DNA of 64,000 nucleotides from Amycolatopsis sp. CA-126428 (GCF_002904335.1 NZ_PPHF01000087.1:44774-108773), one strand, 5' to 3'. Numbered from the stretch's first letter, positions 48,489 through 57,738 are shown. The notes: generated from the letters alone by a model not told the origin. Program-made: numbers and translations.

Positions 48489-50735
48489 TCAGTGCTCCAG
48501 CGCCCCCGCGGGGACGAACCCGCGCGCGGCTTCGTCCAAAAGGGACACTTGCGCCGCGCCGACGTCGAAGTACATCCCGGTCAGCCGCAGCGCACCCCGC
48601 TCCAGGGCCGCCGCGACCACCGGGTAGCCACGCAGCATTTCCAGCTGCTGCACCACGTTCTGCAGGGCCAGCTGGTCGGCCTCGGCGGCCGGCCGCTCGC
48701 CGCCGAGCAGCAGCGGCGCCTCGCGGCTGCGTCGCCGGAGCGTCGCTTCGCCGTGGCGCAGCCAGCTGCCGAGCTGGTCGAGCCCGGCCGGGGCGTGGCC
48801 CAGCAGCGCCTTCATCGCCCCGCAGCCGGAATGGCCGCACACGACGATTTCGGCGACCTCGAGCACCCCGACGGCGTACTCGATCGCCGCGCCGACCGAC
48901 GAGTCCGTGCCGTCGGCCGGCGGCACGAGGTTGCCGATGTTCCGCACCGTGAACAGGTCGCCCGGCCCGCTGGTGGTGATCAGGTTCGGCACGATCCGCG
49001 CGTCGCCGCAGGTGATGAACAGCGTGTGCGGCTGCTGGCCGTGCGCCAGCCCGCTCCACGTGTCGCGCAGCAGCGGGGCCGTGCGGCGCTGGAACTCCGA
49101 AGCACCGCGGCACAGCAGGGAACTGGCGGTGCGCTGGGCGGGCAGCACGACGTGCTCGGCCTGCCACTCCGACCACGGCGCGAGCCACCGCGGCACGACG
49201 CGCGCGGCGACGCTGCGGCGCACGGTCGGCTCCCCCGCGCGGCCGCGGCCGAACCACGGGTGCCCGATCTCGTCGACCGTCACGCACCCGGCGTGCGCCT
49301 GCTGCCAGCCGCGCAGGCAGTCGAACGCGGCGTGGTCGAGGTAGTCGACGTGCAGCTCGAGGGTGACCTCGGCGTGCGGGGGCACCTCGGCGAGCACGCG
49401 GGTCAGCCGCGGCACGGACAGGAACGTCAGCGCGCCTTCGATGACGACGCGGTGCCGGTCACCCGCCCGTTCGGTGCCTGCCCTTTCGACGTGAATGCCG
49501 GAGAAGATCATCCGGCGCAGCATCATCGCGAGCGCGAGCAGGACCCCCGCCGCGACACCGGTGAGCAGGTTGACGGCCACCGCGCCGGCCAGGGTGACGG
49601 CGTACACCGGCAGGTCGCCGTGGCGCCGCACCTCCTTGAGCCCGTGGAGGTTCACCAGCTTCGTCCCGACGTACACCAGCAGCGCGGCCAGCGCCGCCAG
49701 CGGAATCAGCCGCAGCACGCCGGTGAGCAGCAGGCAGGCGGCGAGGATCCAGCCGCAGTGCAGGATCGCCGACGCCCGGGTGCGCGCGCCGGCCTCGAAG
49801 TTGGTCATGCTGCGCACGATGACGCCGGTGACGGGGAAGCCGCCGAGCGCGCCGGCGGCGACGTTCGCCGCGCCCTGCCCGATGAGTTCGCGGTCGAGGT
49901 CGGTGCGCGGGCCGCCGCGGAGCTTGTCCACCGAGACCGCGGACAGCAGGCTCTCCAGGCCGGCGATGAGCGCGATGGTGACCGCGGCGACGGCGAAGCC
50001 GCTCCAGCCGCCGTCCGGCAGCCGCGGCACCAGGTGCAGCGAGGGCAGCCCGGCGGGGAGGTCGACGCGCGGCAGGCTCATGCCGGTCGCGATGGAGAGG
50101 CCGGTGGCCAGTGCGACGGCGGCCAGCGGGGCGGGCACGCGGCGGACGGCGTTCGGCAGCCGCGGCCAGGCCAGCAGCACGCCGAGGGTGACGACGCCGA
50201 TCAGCACGGCCTGGTCGTGGTGCGCGGCGACCTGCCCGGGCAGCGCCAGGACGTTGGCCAGCGCGGAACCCTGGGCCGAGCCGCCGAGGACGACGTGCAG
50301 CTGGCCGAGCACGAGCGTGACGCCGATGCCGGCGAGCAGGCCGTGCACGATCGCCGGGGACACGGCGAGCGCGGCGCGGGCGGCCCGGGTGAGGCCGAAG
50401 AGGATCTGGAGCAGGCCCGCGGCGACGGTGATCGCGCAGGTGACCGGCCAGCCGTGGGTGGCGATCGTGTCGGCCAGCACCACGGTGAGGGCGGCGGAGG
50501 GGCCGCTGACCTGCAGCGGCGATCCGCCGAAGAGGCTCGCGACCAGTCCGCCGACGACGGCGGAGATCAGGCCCGAGAGCAGCGGCGCCCCGGCCGCGAA
50601 GGCCACGCCCAGGGACAGGGGGACGGCGACGAGGAAGACGACTATCGACGCGAGGAAATCGTGCTTGAGGTTCTCCAGGTGCTCGGAGTGCTTCGGGGGT
50701 CCGGTGTCGTGCTCGCCACGAACGATCTCGATCAT
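48489..50735 (-). CDS. SulP-family anion transporter fused to a beta-carbonic anhydrase, copy 2
   Basis: The 748-residue protein is a close paralogue of copy 1 with the same order of domains: SulP helices (FLVAVPLSLGVAFAAG, GSPLQVSGPSAALTVVLAD), a STAS-like linker and a carbonic anhydrase with ITCGDARIVPN (Ala for the usual Ser) and VVCGHSGCGAM. All zinc ligands are kept. The two genes lie in tandem, so they arose by duplication. Each keeps its own upstream region, so they may be expressed under different conditions. It starts at MIEIVRGEHD, 207 bp after bioA. Confidence 0.93.
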   Translation of the reverse strand: MIEIVRGEHDTGPPKHSEHLENLKHDFLASIVVFLVAVPLSLGVAFAAGAPLLSGLISAVVGGLVASLFGGSPLQVSGPSAALTVVLADTIATHGWPVTCAITVAAGLLQILFGLTRAARAALAVSPAIVHGLLAGIGVTLVLGQLHVVLGGSAQGSALANVLALPGQVAAHHDQAVLIGVVTLGVLLAWPRLPNAVRRVPAPLAAVALATGLSIATGMSLPRVDLPAGLPSLHLVPRLPDGGWSGFAVAAVTIALIAGLESLLSAVSVDKLRGGPRTDLDRELIGQGAANVAAGALGGFPVTGVIVRSMTNFEAGARTRASAILHCGWILAACLLLTGVLRLIPLAALAALLVYVGTKLVNLHGLKEVRRHGDLPVYAVTLAGAVAVNLLTGVAAGVLLALAMMLRRMIFSGIHVERAGTERAGDRHRVVIEGALTFLSVPRLTRVLAEVPPHAEVTLELHVDYLDHAAFDCLRGWQQAHAGCVTVDEIGHPWFGRGRAGEPTVRRSVAARVVPRWLAPWSEWQAEHVVLPAQRTASSLLCRGASEFQRRTAPLLRDTWSGLAHGQQPHTLFITCGDARIVPNLITTSGPGDLFTVRNIGNLVPPADGTDSSVGAAIEYAVGVLEVAEIVVCGHSGCGAMKALLGHAPAGLDQLGSWLRHGEATLRRRSREAPLLLGGERPAAEADQLALQNVVQQLEMLRGYPVVAAALERGALRLTGMYFDVGAAQVSLLDEAARGFVPAGALEH

Positions 50736-50942
50736 GGGGGCAGGATCGCCGAAACCGCGCGAAATGTCTGCTACGCAAGCATTTCTCGCGTTCGGCCGGG
50801 TACAGGATGGACCGGCGGGAGCCGTCTCGTCACACTTACCCCTCCGCCGTTCGCGTGGTTTCGATCATGGTCTGCCACGCAGCGCGACGGTGAGGCACCT
50901 TCGGGTCTCGGTGTGCCGGTGGTCACACCCGATGTGCTGAAT

Positions 50943-52223
50943 TCAGGCCTTTTCGGCGACCGCGAGCATCGCGCGGGTGATCACGGCGAGGTCGTCGTCA
51001 GTCGAAACGTACGGCGGCATGGCGTAGACGAGGTCCCGGAACGGCCGCAGCCAGGCACCGTGCGCGGTGACGACGTCCGTGGCGACGGCCATGTCGACGG
51101 GGTGGTCGAGCTGGAGCACGCCGATCCCGCCCAGCACCCGCACGTCGGTGACGGCGGGCAGGTCGCGCGCCGGGGCCAGGCCGTCGAGCAGGCCTTTTTC
51201 GAGCCGGGTGACGTCGGTGCGCCAGCCGCCGCCGGCGAGCAGGCCGAGGGAGGCGTTGGCGACGGCCGAGGCGAGCGGGTTGCCCATGAAGGTCGGGCCG
51301 TGCGCGAGCACGGGCAGTTCGCCGCGCGCGATGCCGGCGGCGACTTCCGGGGTGCACAGGGCGGCCGCCATGCTCAGGTAGCCCCCGGTGAGCGCCTTGC
51401 CGACGCACATGACGTCGGGCGTGACACCGGCGTGCTCGGCGGCGAACAGCGCGCCGGTGCGGCCGAAGCCGGTCGCGATCTCGTCGAAGATCAGCAGCAC
51501 GCCGTGCGCTTCGGTGAGTTCCCGCAGGGCACGCAGGTAGGCGGGGTGGTGGAACCGCATCCCCCCGGCGCCCTGCACCACGGGTTCGACGATCACCGCG
51601 GCGAGTTCGTCCTCGTGCCGCTCGATCTCCGCGGCCAGCAGGTCCACATAGGACTGGTCGGGCGGGGTGTCGAAGCCGGACGGCGGCACGGGCACGAAGA
51701 CCTGTTCGGGCAGCACCCCGCGCCACAGGGAGTGCATGCCGCCGTCGGGGTCGCAGACGCTCATCGGGGTGAAGGTGTCCCCGTGGTAGCCGCCGCGCCA
51801 GGTGAGCAGCTTGTGTTTGCCGGTTCGCCCGCGAGAGCGTTGGTACTGCAGGCACATCTTCGCGGCGACTTCGACCGAGACGGACCCGGAGTCGCAGAGG
51901 AAGACGTGCTCGAGGCCGTCGGGGCTGAGGTCGGCCAAGGTCTTCGCGAGGGTGATGGCGGGTTCGTGGGTGAGGCCCCCGAACATGACGTGGCTCATCC
52001 GCCCGGCTTGCGCGGTGAGGGCGGCGTCGAGCACGGGGTGCCGGTAGCCGTGGATGGCCGACCACCACGAAGACATGCCGTCGACGAGTTCCCGGCCGTC
52101 GGAGAGCTTCAGCCGGACGCCGCTCGCCTCGGTCACCAGCAGGGCCGGCACCTTCGCCGGCATCGGCGCGTAGGGGTGCCAGACGTGCTGGGCGTCCAAG
52201 GCGAGCAGGTCGGCGGAGTCCAT
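50943..52223 (-). CDS. bioA: Adenosylmethionine-8-amino-7-oxononanoate aminotransferase
   Basis: The 426-residue PLP enzyme makes diaminopelargonic acid, using S-adenosylmethionine as amino donor. It opens with the BioA-type HVWHPYAPM, has GMSSWWSAIHGYRHP, the PLP-binding DEIATGFGRTG, and GKALTGGYLSMAA with the Schiff-base Lys. It is separated from bioD-bioB-bsaP by the two SulP-carbonic anhydrase genes, all on one strand. bioF is not in the window. Confidence 0.95.
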   Translation of the reverse strand: MDSADLLALDAQHVWHPYAPMPAKVPALLVTEASGVRLKLSDGRELVDGMSSWWSAIHGYRHPVLDAALTAQAGRMSHVMFGGLTHEPAITLAKTLADLSPDGLEHVFLCDSGSVSVEVAAKMCLQYQRSRGRTGKHKLLTWRGGYHGDTFTPMSVCDPDGGMHSLWRGVLPEQVFVPVPPSGFDTPPDQSYVDLLAAEIERHEDELAAVIVEPVVQGAGGMRFHHPAYLRALRELTEAHGVLLIFDEIATGFGRTGALFAAEHAGVTPDVMCVGKALTGGYLSMAAALCTPEVAAGIARGELPVLAHGPTFMGNPLASAVANASLGLLAGGGWRTDVTRLEKGLLDGLAPARDLPAVTDVRVLGGIGVLQLDHPVDMAVATDVVTAHGAWLRPFRDLVYAMPPYVSTDDDLAVITRAMLAVAEKA

Positions 52224-52339
52224 CCGCCGACCCTACGACACCGCCTCAGCCGGGTTCCCGCGCCTCGGCGGCGCATGGAACCGACCGGCCGGAATCCGCC
52301 CAGCCCGCCCCATCCCTCGCTTCCCGGCCCGAAGCGCCC

Positions 52340-53551
52340 TCACAGCCGGACCGGCAACGTCTCCAACCCGTGCACCAGCGAACTCGGCCGGTAGACCAGC
52401 TCGTCCGCCTTCGCGTCCAGCGCCAGCCCCGGGAACCGCTCCAGCAGCCCGCCGAGCGCGATCTCCGCCTCCAGCCGGGCCAGCGGCGCCCCCACGCAGT
52501 AGTGGATCCCGTGCCCGAACGCCAGGTGTCCCCCGGCCGCGCGCGTGATGTCCAGCTTGTCCGGCTCCGGATACCGCTCCGCGTCGCGGTTGGCGCCCAG
52601 CAGGGAAACCAGGACGAACTCGCCCTCCGGGATCGTCACGCCGGCCACCTCCACCGGCTCCGCGGTGAACCGCAGCGTCGCCAGGTGGATCGGGCCGTCG
52701 AACCGCAGGAACTCCTCCACCGCGCCCGGCAGCAGATCCGGCTCCGCGCGCAGGCGGGCCAGCTGCTCCGGCTCGCGCAGCAGGGCCAGCACGGCGTTCG
52801 CGATCAGGTTGACCGTGGTCTCGTGGCCCGCCACCAGCAGCAGGAACGCCATCGACACCAGCTCGGGCTCGGACAGCGAATCGCCGTCGTCGCTCGCGTG
52901 CACCAGGTCCGACAGCAGGTCTTCGGCCGGCTCGGCGCGCTTCTGGGCGATCAGGCCGGTCAGGTAGGCGAACATGCTCGCCGCCGCGGCCTGCACCGGC
53001 TCCGGCCGGACCGACGCGCTCAGCAGCGTCTTGGACCAGCCGGAAAACTCCGCGCGGTCCTCTTCGCGCACGCCGAGCAGCTCGCAGATCACCGTGATCG
53101 GCAGCGGCGCGGCGAACGACGCCACCAGGTCGGCCCGCTCCTGCCCGGCCAGCGCGTCGAGCAGCTCCGCGGTGATCTCCTCGACCCGCGGCCGCAGGCG
53201 CGACACCGTCCGCGCGGTGAACGCCTTGTTCACCAGCTTCCGCAGCCGCGTGTGGTCCGGCGGGTCCGAGTTCAGCATGTGCCAGCTCAGGTCCTGCCCG
53301 AGGCCGTTCTGCAGCAGCTCCGGCGGCAGCTTCCGTTCGAACACCTCGCGGATGCCCTGGCTGTTCTTCCGCAGCCGCGGATCGGCCAGCAGCGCCCGCG
53401 CCTCCGCGAACCCGGTGACCAGGTAGCAGGGCAGCCCCCGCGGTGGCAGCCGCACCCGGCGGACCGGGCCGCCGCCGCGCAGCAGTTCCGCGAACAGGTG
53501 CGCGTCCTGCGCGAAGTCTTCGGCCACCTCGACGGTTTCGCCGGTCGTCAT
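52340..53551 (-). CDS. Cytochrome P450 (actinobacterial soluble type, CYP107-like)
   Basis: The 403-residue haem enzyme has the I-helix LLVAGHETTVNLIAN near residue 240, the K-helix ExxR in AVEEFLRFDGP, and the haem-thiolate motif FGHGIHYCVGAPLARLE near 345. There is no membrane anchor, as expected for a bacterial class I P450 that needs a separate ferredoxin. No ferredoxin gene is adjacent. The substrate is unknown. It lies 23 bp downstream of a START-like protein gene on the same strand, so the two may form an operon. Confidence 0.92.
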   Translation of the reverse strand: MTTGETVEVAEDFAQDAHLFAELLRGGGPVRRVRLPPRGLPCYLVTGFAEARALLADPRLRKNSQGIREVFERKLPPELLQNGLGQDLSWHMLNSDPPDHTRLRKLVNKAFTARTVSRLRPRVEEITAELLDALAGQERADLVASFAAPLPITVICELLGVREEDRAEFSGWSKTLLSASVRPEPVQAAAASMFAYLTGLIAQKRAEPAEDLLSDLVHASDDGDSLSEPELVSMAFLLLVAGHETTVNLIANAVLALLREPEQLARLRAEPDLLPGAVEEFLRFDGPIHLATLRFTAEPVEVAGVTIPEGEFVLVSLLGANRDAERYPEPDKLDITRAAGGHLAFGHGIHYCVGAPLARLEAEIALGGLLERFPGLALDAKADELVYRPSSLVHGLETLPVRL

Positions 53552-53574
53552 CCCAGCCCCCAGAACTCACGGCG

Positions 53575-53988
53575 TCAGCGTTCGGCGAGTGCCGCCACGA
53601 CGCGCTCGGTCACGTCCTGCCAGTATGCCCGCTGTTGCTCGCGCTCTTCCGCGTCCGCAAGCCATTCCTGGTGGAACCGCAGCGTGGTCTTGGCTCCCGC
53701 GCCGCTCAGCCGCACCTGCACGGTCGAGTCGTGGTCCCAGTCGCTCGGCCGCCACGTGAGCCGCACGCGGTCGCCTTCGGCGAAGCTGCGGATTTCGCCG
53801 ACCGTGCCGTTCGCCGTTTCGTACTCCTCGCCCGGTTCCCGGGGCAGTTCGACACCGGGGCCGAGCCAGATCGTGACGCCCTCGCGGCTGACCAGGAAGT
53901 CCCACACCACCTCGGCCGGGTACGGCAAGGTGCGCGAAACGCCGATGTTCCACCCGACATCGGCCGTCTTCCCCACTGAAGAAGTCAT
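53575..53988 (-). CDS. SRPBCC (START/AHSA1-like) domain protein
   Basis: The 137-residue protein has the AHSA1-type pattern: SRTLPYPAEVVWDFLVSREGVTIWLGPG at the start, VRLTWRP..WDHDSTVQVRLSGAGAKTTLRFHQEWL in the middle, and a long C-terminal helix (REQQRAYWQDVTERVVAAL). Such domains form a hydrophobic pocket for a small ligand. Upstream of a P450 gene on the same strand, it could bind the P450 substrate or product, but there is no direct evidence. Confidence 0.8.
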   Translation of the reverse strand: MTSSVGKTADVGWNIGVSRTLPYPAEVVWDFLVSREGVTIWLGPGVELPREPGEEYETANGTVGEIRSFAEGDRVRLTWRPSDWDHDSTVQVRLSGAGAKTTLRFHQEWLADAEEREQQRAYWQDVTERVVAALAER

Positions 53989-54052
53989 GTCCTCATCCTC
54001 CCACCGGGGTACGACAAAACCGCCGGGCGGCCCGGGTGGAGGATGGGAACCC

Positions 54053-54667
54053 GTGCGCTACCGCCCGATCTCCCCCGCCGTCCTCGCCGAAGAGCTCACC
54101 GACCGGATCGACGCACTGACCGCGCCGCGGATCGCGGTGGCCGTCGACGGCGCGGCGGGCGCCACCGGCACCGCGGAACTCGCCGACGCCCTGGTCGATC
54201 CGCTGCGCCTGCGCGGCCGCGCGACGCTGCGCGTGTCGGCCCGCGACTTCCTGCGTCCCGCGTCCCTGCGCTTCGAACACGGCCGGACGAACCCCGACGC
54301 CCGCTACACCGACTGGCTCGACCTCGGCGCCCTCCGCCGCGAAGTCCTGGAGCCGCTGAAGGGTTCCGGCGAGGTCCTGCCGTCGCTGTGGGACGCCGAG
54401 CGCGACCGCGCGACCCGCGCCGAACGGGTGCCGCTGCCCGAAGGCGGGGTCGTGCTCCTCGACGGCGAACTGCTGCTCGGCGCCGGGCTGGCCGTCGACC
54501 TGGCCGTGCACCTGTGGCTCTCCCCCGCCGCCCTGCGCCGCCGCGTGCCGGACGCCTGGGCGGTCCCGGCCTACGAGCGCTACGAGGAGGAGGTGGATCC
54601 GAGCTCGCTCGCCGACGTCGTGGTGCGCGTCGACGATCCCCGGCACCCGGCGCTCTACACGCCTTGA
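54053..54667 (+). CDS. Uridine kinase-like protein with a degenerate P-loop
   Basis: The 204-residue protein follows the actinobacterial uridine/nucleoside kinase-like family: AVDGAAGATGTAELADAL at the P-loop position, SARDFLRPASLRFEHGRTNPDARY, then VLLDGELLLGAGLAVDLAVHLWLS and an Arg-rich lid. At the P-loop the family's GKT reads TGT, so the ATP-binding Lys is missing and kinase activity is doubtful. The GTG start follows GGTGGAGG. It is divergent from the SRPBCC gene and ends 11 bp before pimB from the other strand. Confidence 0.72.
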   Translation: MRYRPISPAVLAEELTDRIDALTAPRIAVAVDGAAGATGTAELADALVDPLRLRGRATLRVSARDFLRPASLRFEHGRTNPDARYTDWLDLGALRREVLEPLKGSGEVLPSLWDAERDRATRAERVPLPEGGVVLLDGELLLGAGLAVDLAVHLWLSPAALRRRVPDAWAVPAYERYEEEVDPSSLADVVVRVDDPRHPALYTP

Positions 54668-54678
54668 CGGACCACGCC

Positions 54679-55836
54679 TCAGCGGACCGCGGCCACCGGA
54701 TCGCCGTCCAGCAGCCCGGACAGCCGCCGCGCCATGACGTCCCAGCGCCAGTTCGCCGTCACCCACTCCCGCCCGGCCTGGCCCATCCGGCGCGCGCGCA
54801 CCGGGTCGGCCAGCAGGCTGGTCAGGGTCTCGCTCAGCTGGACGACGTCCCGGCCTTCGACGACGTGCCCGGTGACCTCGTCGAGCACCGCTTCGGGCGC
54901 CCCGCCCGAGTTGCCGGCGACCACGGGCAGCCCGGTCGCCGAGGCCTCCAGGTAGACGATCCCGAGGCCTTCGACGTCGAGGCCCTTGCCCCGGGTGCGC
55001 GCGGGCATCGCGAAGACGTCGCCGGCGGTGTAGTGCGCCGGCAGCTCCGCCCACGGCACCGAGCCGGTGAGCACGACGTCGCGCTCCAGGCCCAGCTCGG
55101 TGACCAGTTCGGTGAGCTTCTTGCGGTACGGGCCGCCGCCGACGAGCAGCAGGGCCGCGTCCGGGACGCGTTCGCGGATCGCCGGCAGCGCGCGGATCAG
55201 CTGGTCCTGGCCCTTGCGCGGGACCAGCCGCGACACGCAGACGACGGTCGGCCGGTCGCCGAGGCCGTGGCGGGCGCGGATCTCCGCGCGGGCGGCCGGA
55301 TCCGGCCGGAACACCTCGGTGTCGACGCCGGAGGGCAGCAGCTCCAGCCCGGCCATCGCGCCGAACGCCGCGGCGAAGCGGGCGCGGGTGTACCGGCTGA
55401 CGTAGGTGACGACGTCGGCGGTGTCGCCGATCCGCCGCAGCGCCTGCCGCGAAGCCGGGAGCATCGACCAGCCGACCTCGTGGCCGTGCGTCGAGGCCAC
55501 GACGCGGCGCGCCCCGGCCCGGCGCAGCGGGTGCCCCAGCAGCGCGAGCGGCGCCGCGGCACCGAACCAGACGGCTTCGCAGTCGCGCGCCCGCATGATC
55601 TGCTTCGCCCGGCGGAGCACGTCCGGCGTCGGCAGCATCAGCGACGTCGGGTGCCGGACGACCTCGAACGGCGCCTCGGCGTCGAACTCCTCGTGCGACC
55701 CCGTCCGCGACTCCCACGACGGCGCGTAGACGACCAGGTCGTCCGCCGGCAGCCGGGTGGCGAGGGAGTTCAGGTAGTTCTGGATCCCCCCGGGCCGGGG
55801 CGGGAAGTCGTTGGTCACGAGCAGGGTCTTGAGCAC
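54679..55836 (-). CDS. pimB: GDP-mannose-dependent phosphatidylinositol mannosyltransferase PimB-type (GT4)
   Basis: The 385-residue GT-B enzyme has the family opening LLVTNDFPPRPGGIQNYL, HGHEVGWSMLP, the sugar-nucleotide region VSRLVPRKGQDQLIRAL, GGGPYRKKL and GLGIVYLEASATGLPVVAGNSGGAPE with the EX7E motif. It matches the mycobacterial/corynebacterial PimB' that adds the second mannose to phosphatidylinositol on the cytosolic side of the membrane. PIMs anchor lipomannan and are a hallmark of this actinobacterial lineage. It is followed upstream by an NlpC/P60 hydrolase gene, the same neighbourhood as in mycobacteria-like genomes. Confidence 0.88.
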   Translation of the reverse strand: MLKTLLVTNDFPPRPGGIQNYLNSLATRLPADDLVVYAPSWESRTGSHEEFDAEAPFEVVRHPTSLMLPTPDVLRRAKQIMRARDCEAVWFGAAAPLALLGHPLRRAGARRVVASTHGHEVGWSMLPASRQALRRIGDTADVVTYVSRYTRARFAAAFGAMAGLELLPSGVDTEVFRPDPAARAEIRARHGLGDRPTVVCVSRLVPRKGQDQLIRALPAIRERVPDAALLLVGGGPYRKKLTELVTELGLERDVVLTGSVPWAELPAHYTAGDVFAMPARTRGKGLDVEGLGIVYLEASATGLPVVAGNSGGAPEAVLDEVTGHVVEGRDVVQLSETLTSLLADPVRARRMGQAGREWVTANWRWDVMARRLSGLLDGDPVAAVR

Positions 55837-55854
55837 GTCCCAGAGGCTAACGGC

Positions 55855-55890
55855 GGAGGGGCGGCACCGCGTGTGCGGTACCGCCCCTCC
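55855..55890 (-). terminator. Hairpin after the NlpC/P60 gene
   Basis: A 16-bp stem beginning GGAGGGGCGG, with one mismatch, and a four-base loop lie between the NlpC/P60 stop and the pimB start. It is the likely terminator of the former. Confidence 0.7.
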
Positions 55891-55915
55891 GGGATGCTGC
55901 CGTGGTGGTCCGGGG

Positions 55916-56971
55916 TCACGCCGTCGGGCGGCGCGCTCCCGAGTACTGGCTCTGCAGCGGCGAGATCTTCACGACGTCACCCGTGTCGGGCGCGTGCACC
56001 ATCTTGCCGTCGCCGATGTACATGCCGACGTGCGAAACCGGCGAGTAGAAGAACACGAGGTCGCCCGGCTGGAGCTGGTCCCGCGGCACCGCGGTGCCGA
56101 AGGTCGACTGCTCGCGGCTGGTCCGCGGCAGGGTGATCCCGGCCTGCCCGTAGGCCCACCGCGTCAGGCCCGAGCAGTCGAAGTTGGTCGGGCCGGTGGC
56201 ACCGTAGACGTACGCGCTGCCGAGCTTGCTCAGCGCGGCGTCCACGGCCGCCTGCGCGGCTGCGGTGGGGGCCTTGACGTTGACGGGCGGTGTCCCGCCG
56301 CGGTCCTTCTGGGCCGCCTTGTCCTGCGTGCTGAGGCTCTTGTTGGCCGTCTCGAGCTGGTCGATCTGGTCCTTGAGGGTCTTCTGCTTGGCCTGGATGT
56401 CCTGGGTCAGCTTGGCTGCCGTGTCCCGCGCGTCCTGCGCGCGCTTCGCCGCGTCGCTGGCCTTGGCGGCGGCGTCGGTGGCCTGCTGGACGGCACCGGT
56501 GAGGTTGCCCATCGCGGCGTTCTTGCCGGTCGCGATGACCTCGAGGGCCGAAGAGCGGTCGAGGAAGTCCTGCGTGGACGTGCCGGCCAGCAGCGCGGAC
56601 AGCTTGTTCAGCTGGACACCGCTGGTGAACGACGCGCCGGCGAACTTGTCGACCTCGGTCTGGTACTTCTTCTGGCTTTCGGACGCCTGGGCAGCCTGCT
56701 GCTTCGCCGCGTTGACGTCGCCGGTGGCCTTGTCGAGCTCGCCCTGCTTCTTCTTCAGGTCGTCCTGAGCCGAAAGCAGGTCTTCGTTGAGCTTCTCGGC
56801 CTGCGCCGCGAGGTCGCGGTACTTGTTGAGGGCGTCGGAGCCGGTGGGCGGGGTCTGGAGAACGGGGACGGGGGCGGCGGTGGCCATCGGCTGGGCCACG
56901 GTGACGAGGGTGATCACCGAGGCCGCGGCGAGGGCACCTGAAACCACGCGCCTGAGGGAATGCGACTGCAC
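55916..56971 (-). CDS. Secreted NlpC/P60 peptidoglycan endopeptidase with coiled coil (RipA-like)
   Basis: The 351-residue protein has a signal peptide (about residues 1-33, ending AQPMATAAP), a long coiled coil (about 45-215, rich in Ala, Gln, Lys and Asp), a linker and a C-terminal NlpC/P60 domain (about 235-345) with Cys in NFDCSGLTRWAYG, His in VSHVGMYIGDG and the third polar residue in MVHAP. RipA-type enzymes cut peptide stems at the division septum, and their coiled coil blocks or guides the catalytic domain. GTG at 56971 is the start, after AAAGGAG. It has a long upstream region of its own. Confidence 0.9.
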   Translation of the reverse strand: MQSHSLRRVVSGALAAASVITLVTVAQPMATAAPVPVLQTPPTGSDALNKYRDLAAQAEKLNEDLLSAQDDLKKKQGELDKATGDVNAAKQQAAQASESQKKYQTEVDKFAGASFTSGVQLNKLSALLAGTSTQDFLDRSSALEVIATGKNAAMGNLTGAVQQATDAAAKASDAAKRAQDARDTAAKLTQDIQAKQKTLKDQIDQLETANKSLSTQDKAAQKDRGGTPPVNVKAPTAAAQAAVDAALSKLGSAYVYGATGPTNFDCSGLTRWAYGQAGITLPRTSREQSTFGTAVPRDQLQPGDLVFFYSPVSHVGMYIGDGKMVHAPDTGDVVKISPLQSQYSGARRPTA

Positions 56972-57415
56972 GGTCGCGCGGGTCTCCTTTGCGTCTCGGC
57001 CGCCGAAGGGGACCGGGGCACGAAGAGGTCGGGGAGTTCCTCTTCGCCGCTGTCCCGCCACCACGCGCCCGGGCCGTGCACTTTTGCCATGCACGAGCCG
57101 CAACAGGTGAAGCACGCGGTGGTGGTTCCGGTTCCCAGCTTCCCGACAAAGCTGCGTCCGGCGGCGATCCCGTGTCGCCGCCTCCACAGACGGCCGGGGG
57201 CCACGAGATCTCGGACAGGTTACGAAAAGAGCGCCACCACGTCCACCACCTCATCGCCAAAAACGCTGAGTGACGCCGCGGACCACCATCGGACCAGGGC
57301 AAGGACAAACATGTGATGGGCGTTACACGCTGGGGTTTCTCCGCGGCGCTTTTCGACTACCGACCGTTCACCGATTCAATCGACCATTCGGCGCGCCGCC
57401 ACGAAACGGTGGAAA
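56972..57415 (-). other. 444-bp upstream region of the NlpC/P60 gene, no confident gene
   Basis: It probably holds the promoter and a structured leader. A stem can form between GAAGAGG and CCTCTTC (57027-57051). A GTAACC motif on the minus strand near 57218 resembles half of an MtrA site, a regulator known to act on such hydrolase genes. An ORF from 57204 or 57090 to 56914 has acceptable codons but no ribosome site and runs into the NlpC/P60 gene, so I do not call it. Confidence 0.5.
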
Positions 57416-57673
57416 TCAGGCGGTGTGCCGGATCGGTTCTTCGATCAACCGGAGGTGTGGCACCATCCCGGCCTCGGCCAGGGCGTCGACCGCGCGCCGC
57501 TCGTCGGCGTCCCACACCACGGCGGGTGGCGCGCCGAGCAGCACGCTCACGACGCAGTCGTGGCACGAGATGCCGCGCACGGCGCAGCGGTCGCAGTCGA
57601 CCACCAGGTTCTCGATGTCCGAAACGGCGATGTGCGAGACGTCCACTTCGGACAACTCGGGGATCCCGGTCAT
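57416..57673 (-). CDS. Small Cys-containing conserved protein
   Basis: The 85-residue protein has a cluster CDRCAVRGISCHDC at residues 27-40, which could bind a metal or iron-sulphur cluster, followed by VVSVLLGAPPAVVWDADERRAVDALAEAGMVPHLRLI. The ATG follows GGAGGAC. It sits between the NYN-domain gene and the NlpC/P60 gene on the same strand. The pattern is familiar from actinobacterial genomes, but no function is known to me. Confidence 0.75.
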   Translation of the reverse strand: MTGIPELSEVDVSHIAVSDIENLVVDCDRCAVRGISCHDCVVSVLLGAPPAVVWDADERRAVDALAEAGMVPHLRLIEEPIRHTA

Positions 57674-57738
57674 GTGTCCTCCTCACGTGGGAACTGCTGC
57701 TCCACACGGTAGGGGCCACCACCGACAGTTTCGGGCGG

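Noticed and set aside
48405..52394. Very long plus-strand ORF of 1329 codons
   Set aside because: It is antisense to the second SulP-carbonic anhydrase gene and bioA, both of which have full family motifs. It is typical shadow composition.
56914..57204. Upstream ORF encoding a 96-residue Cys-containing protein
   Set aside because: It overlaps the start of the NlpC/P60 gene, has no ribosome site, and matches no known family.
56972..57300. c-di-AMP (ydaO-type) riboswitch in the NlpC/P60 leader
   Set aside because: This gene class often carries one, and a GGGAACCGGAACC stretch is present, but I could not find the conserved GGGUGAAUC or GUCAGCUAACC parts. A covariance-model search would decide.
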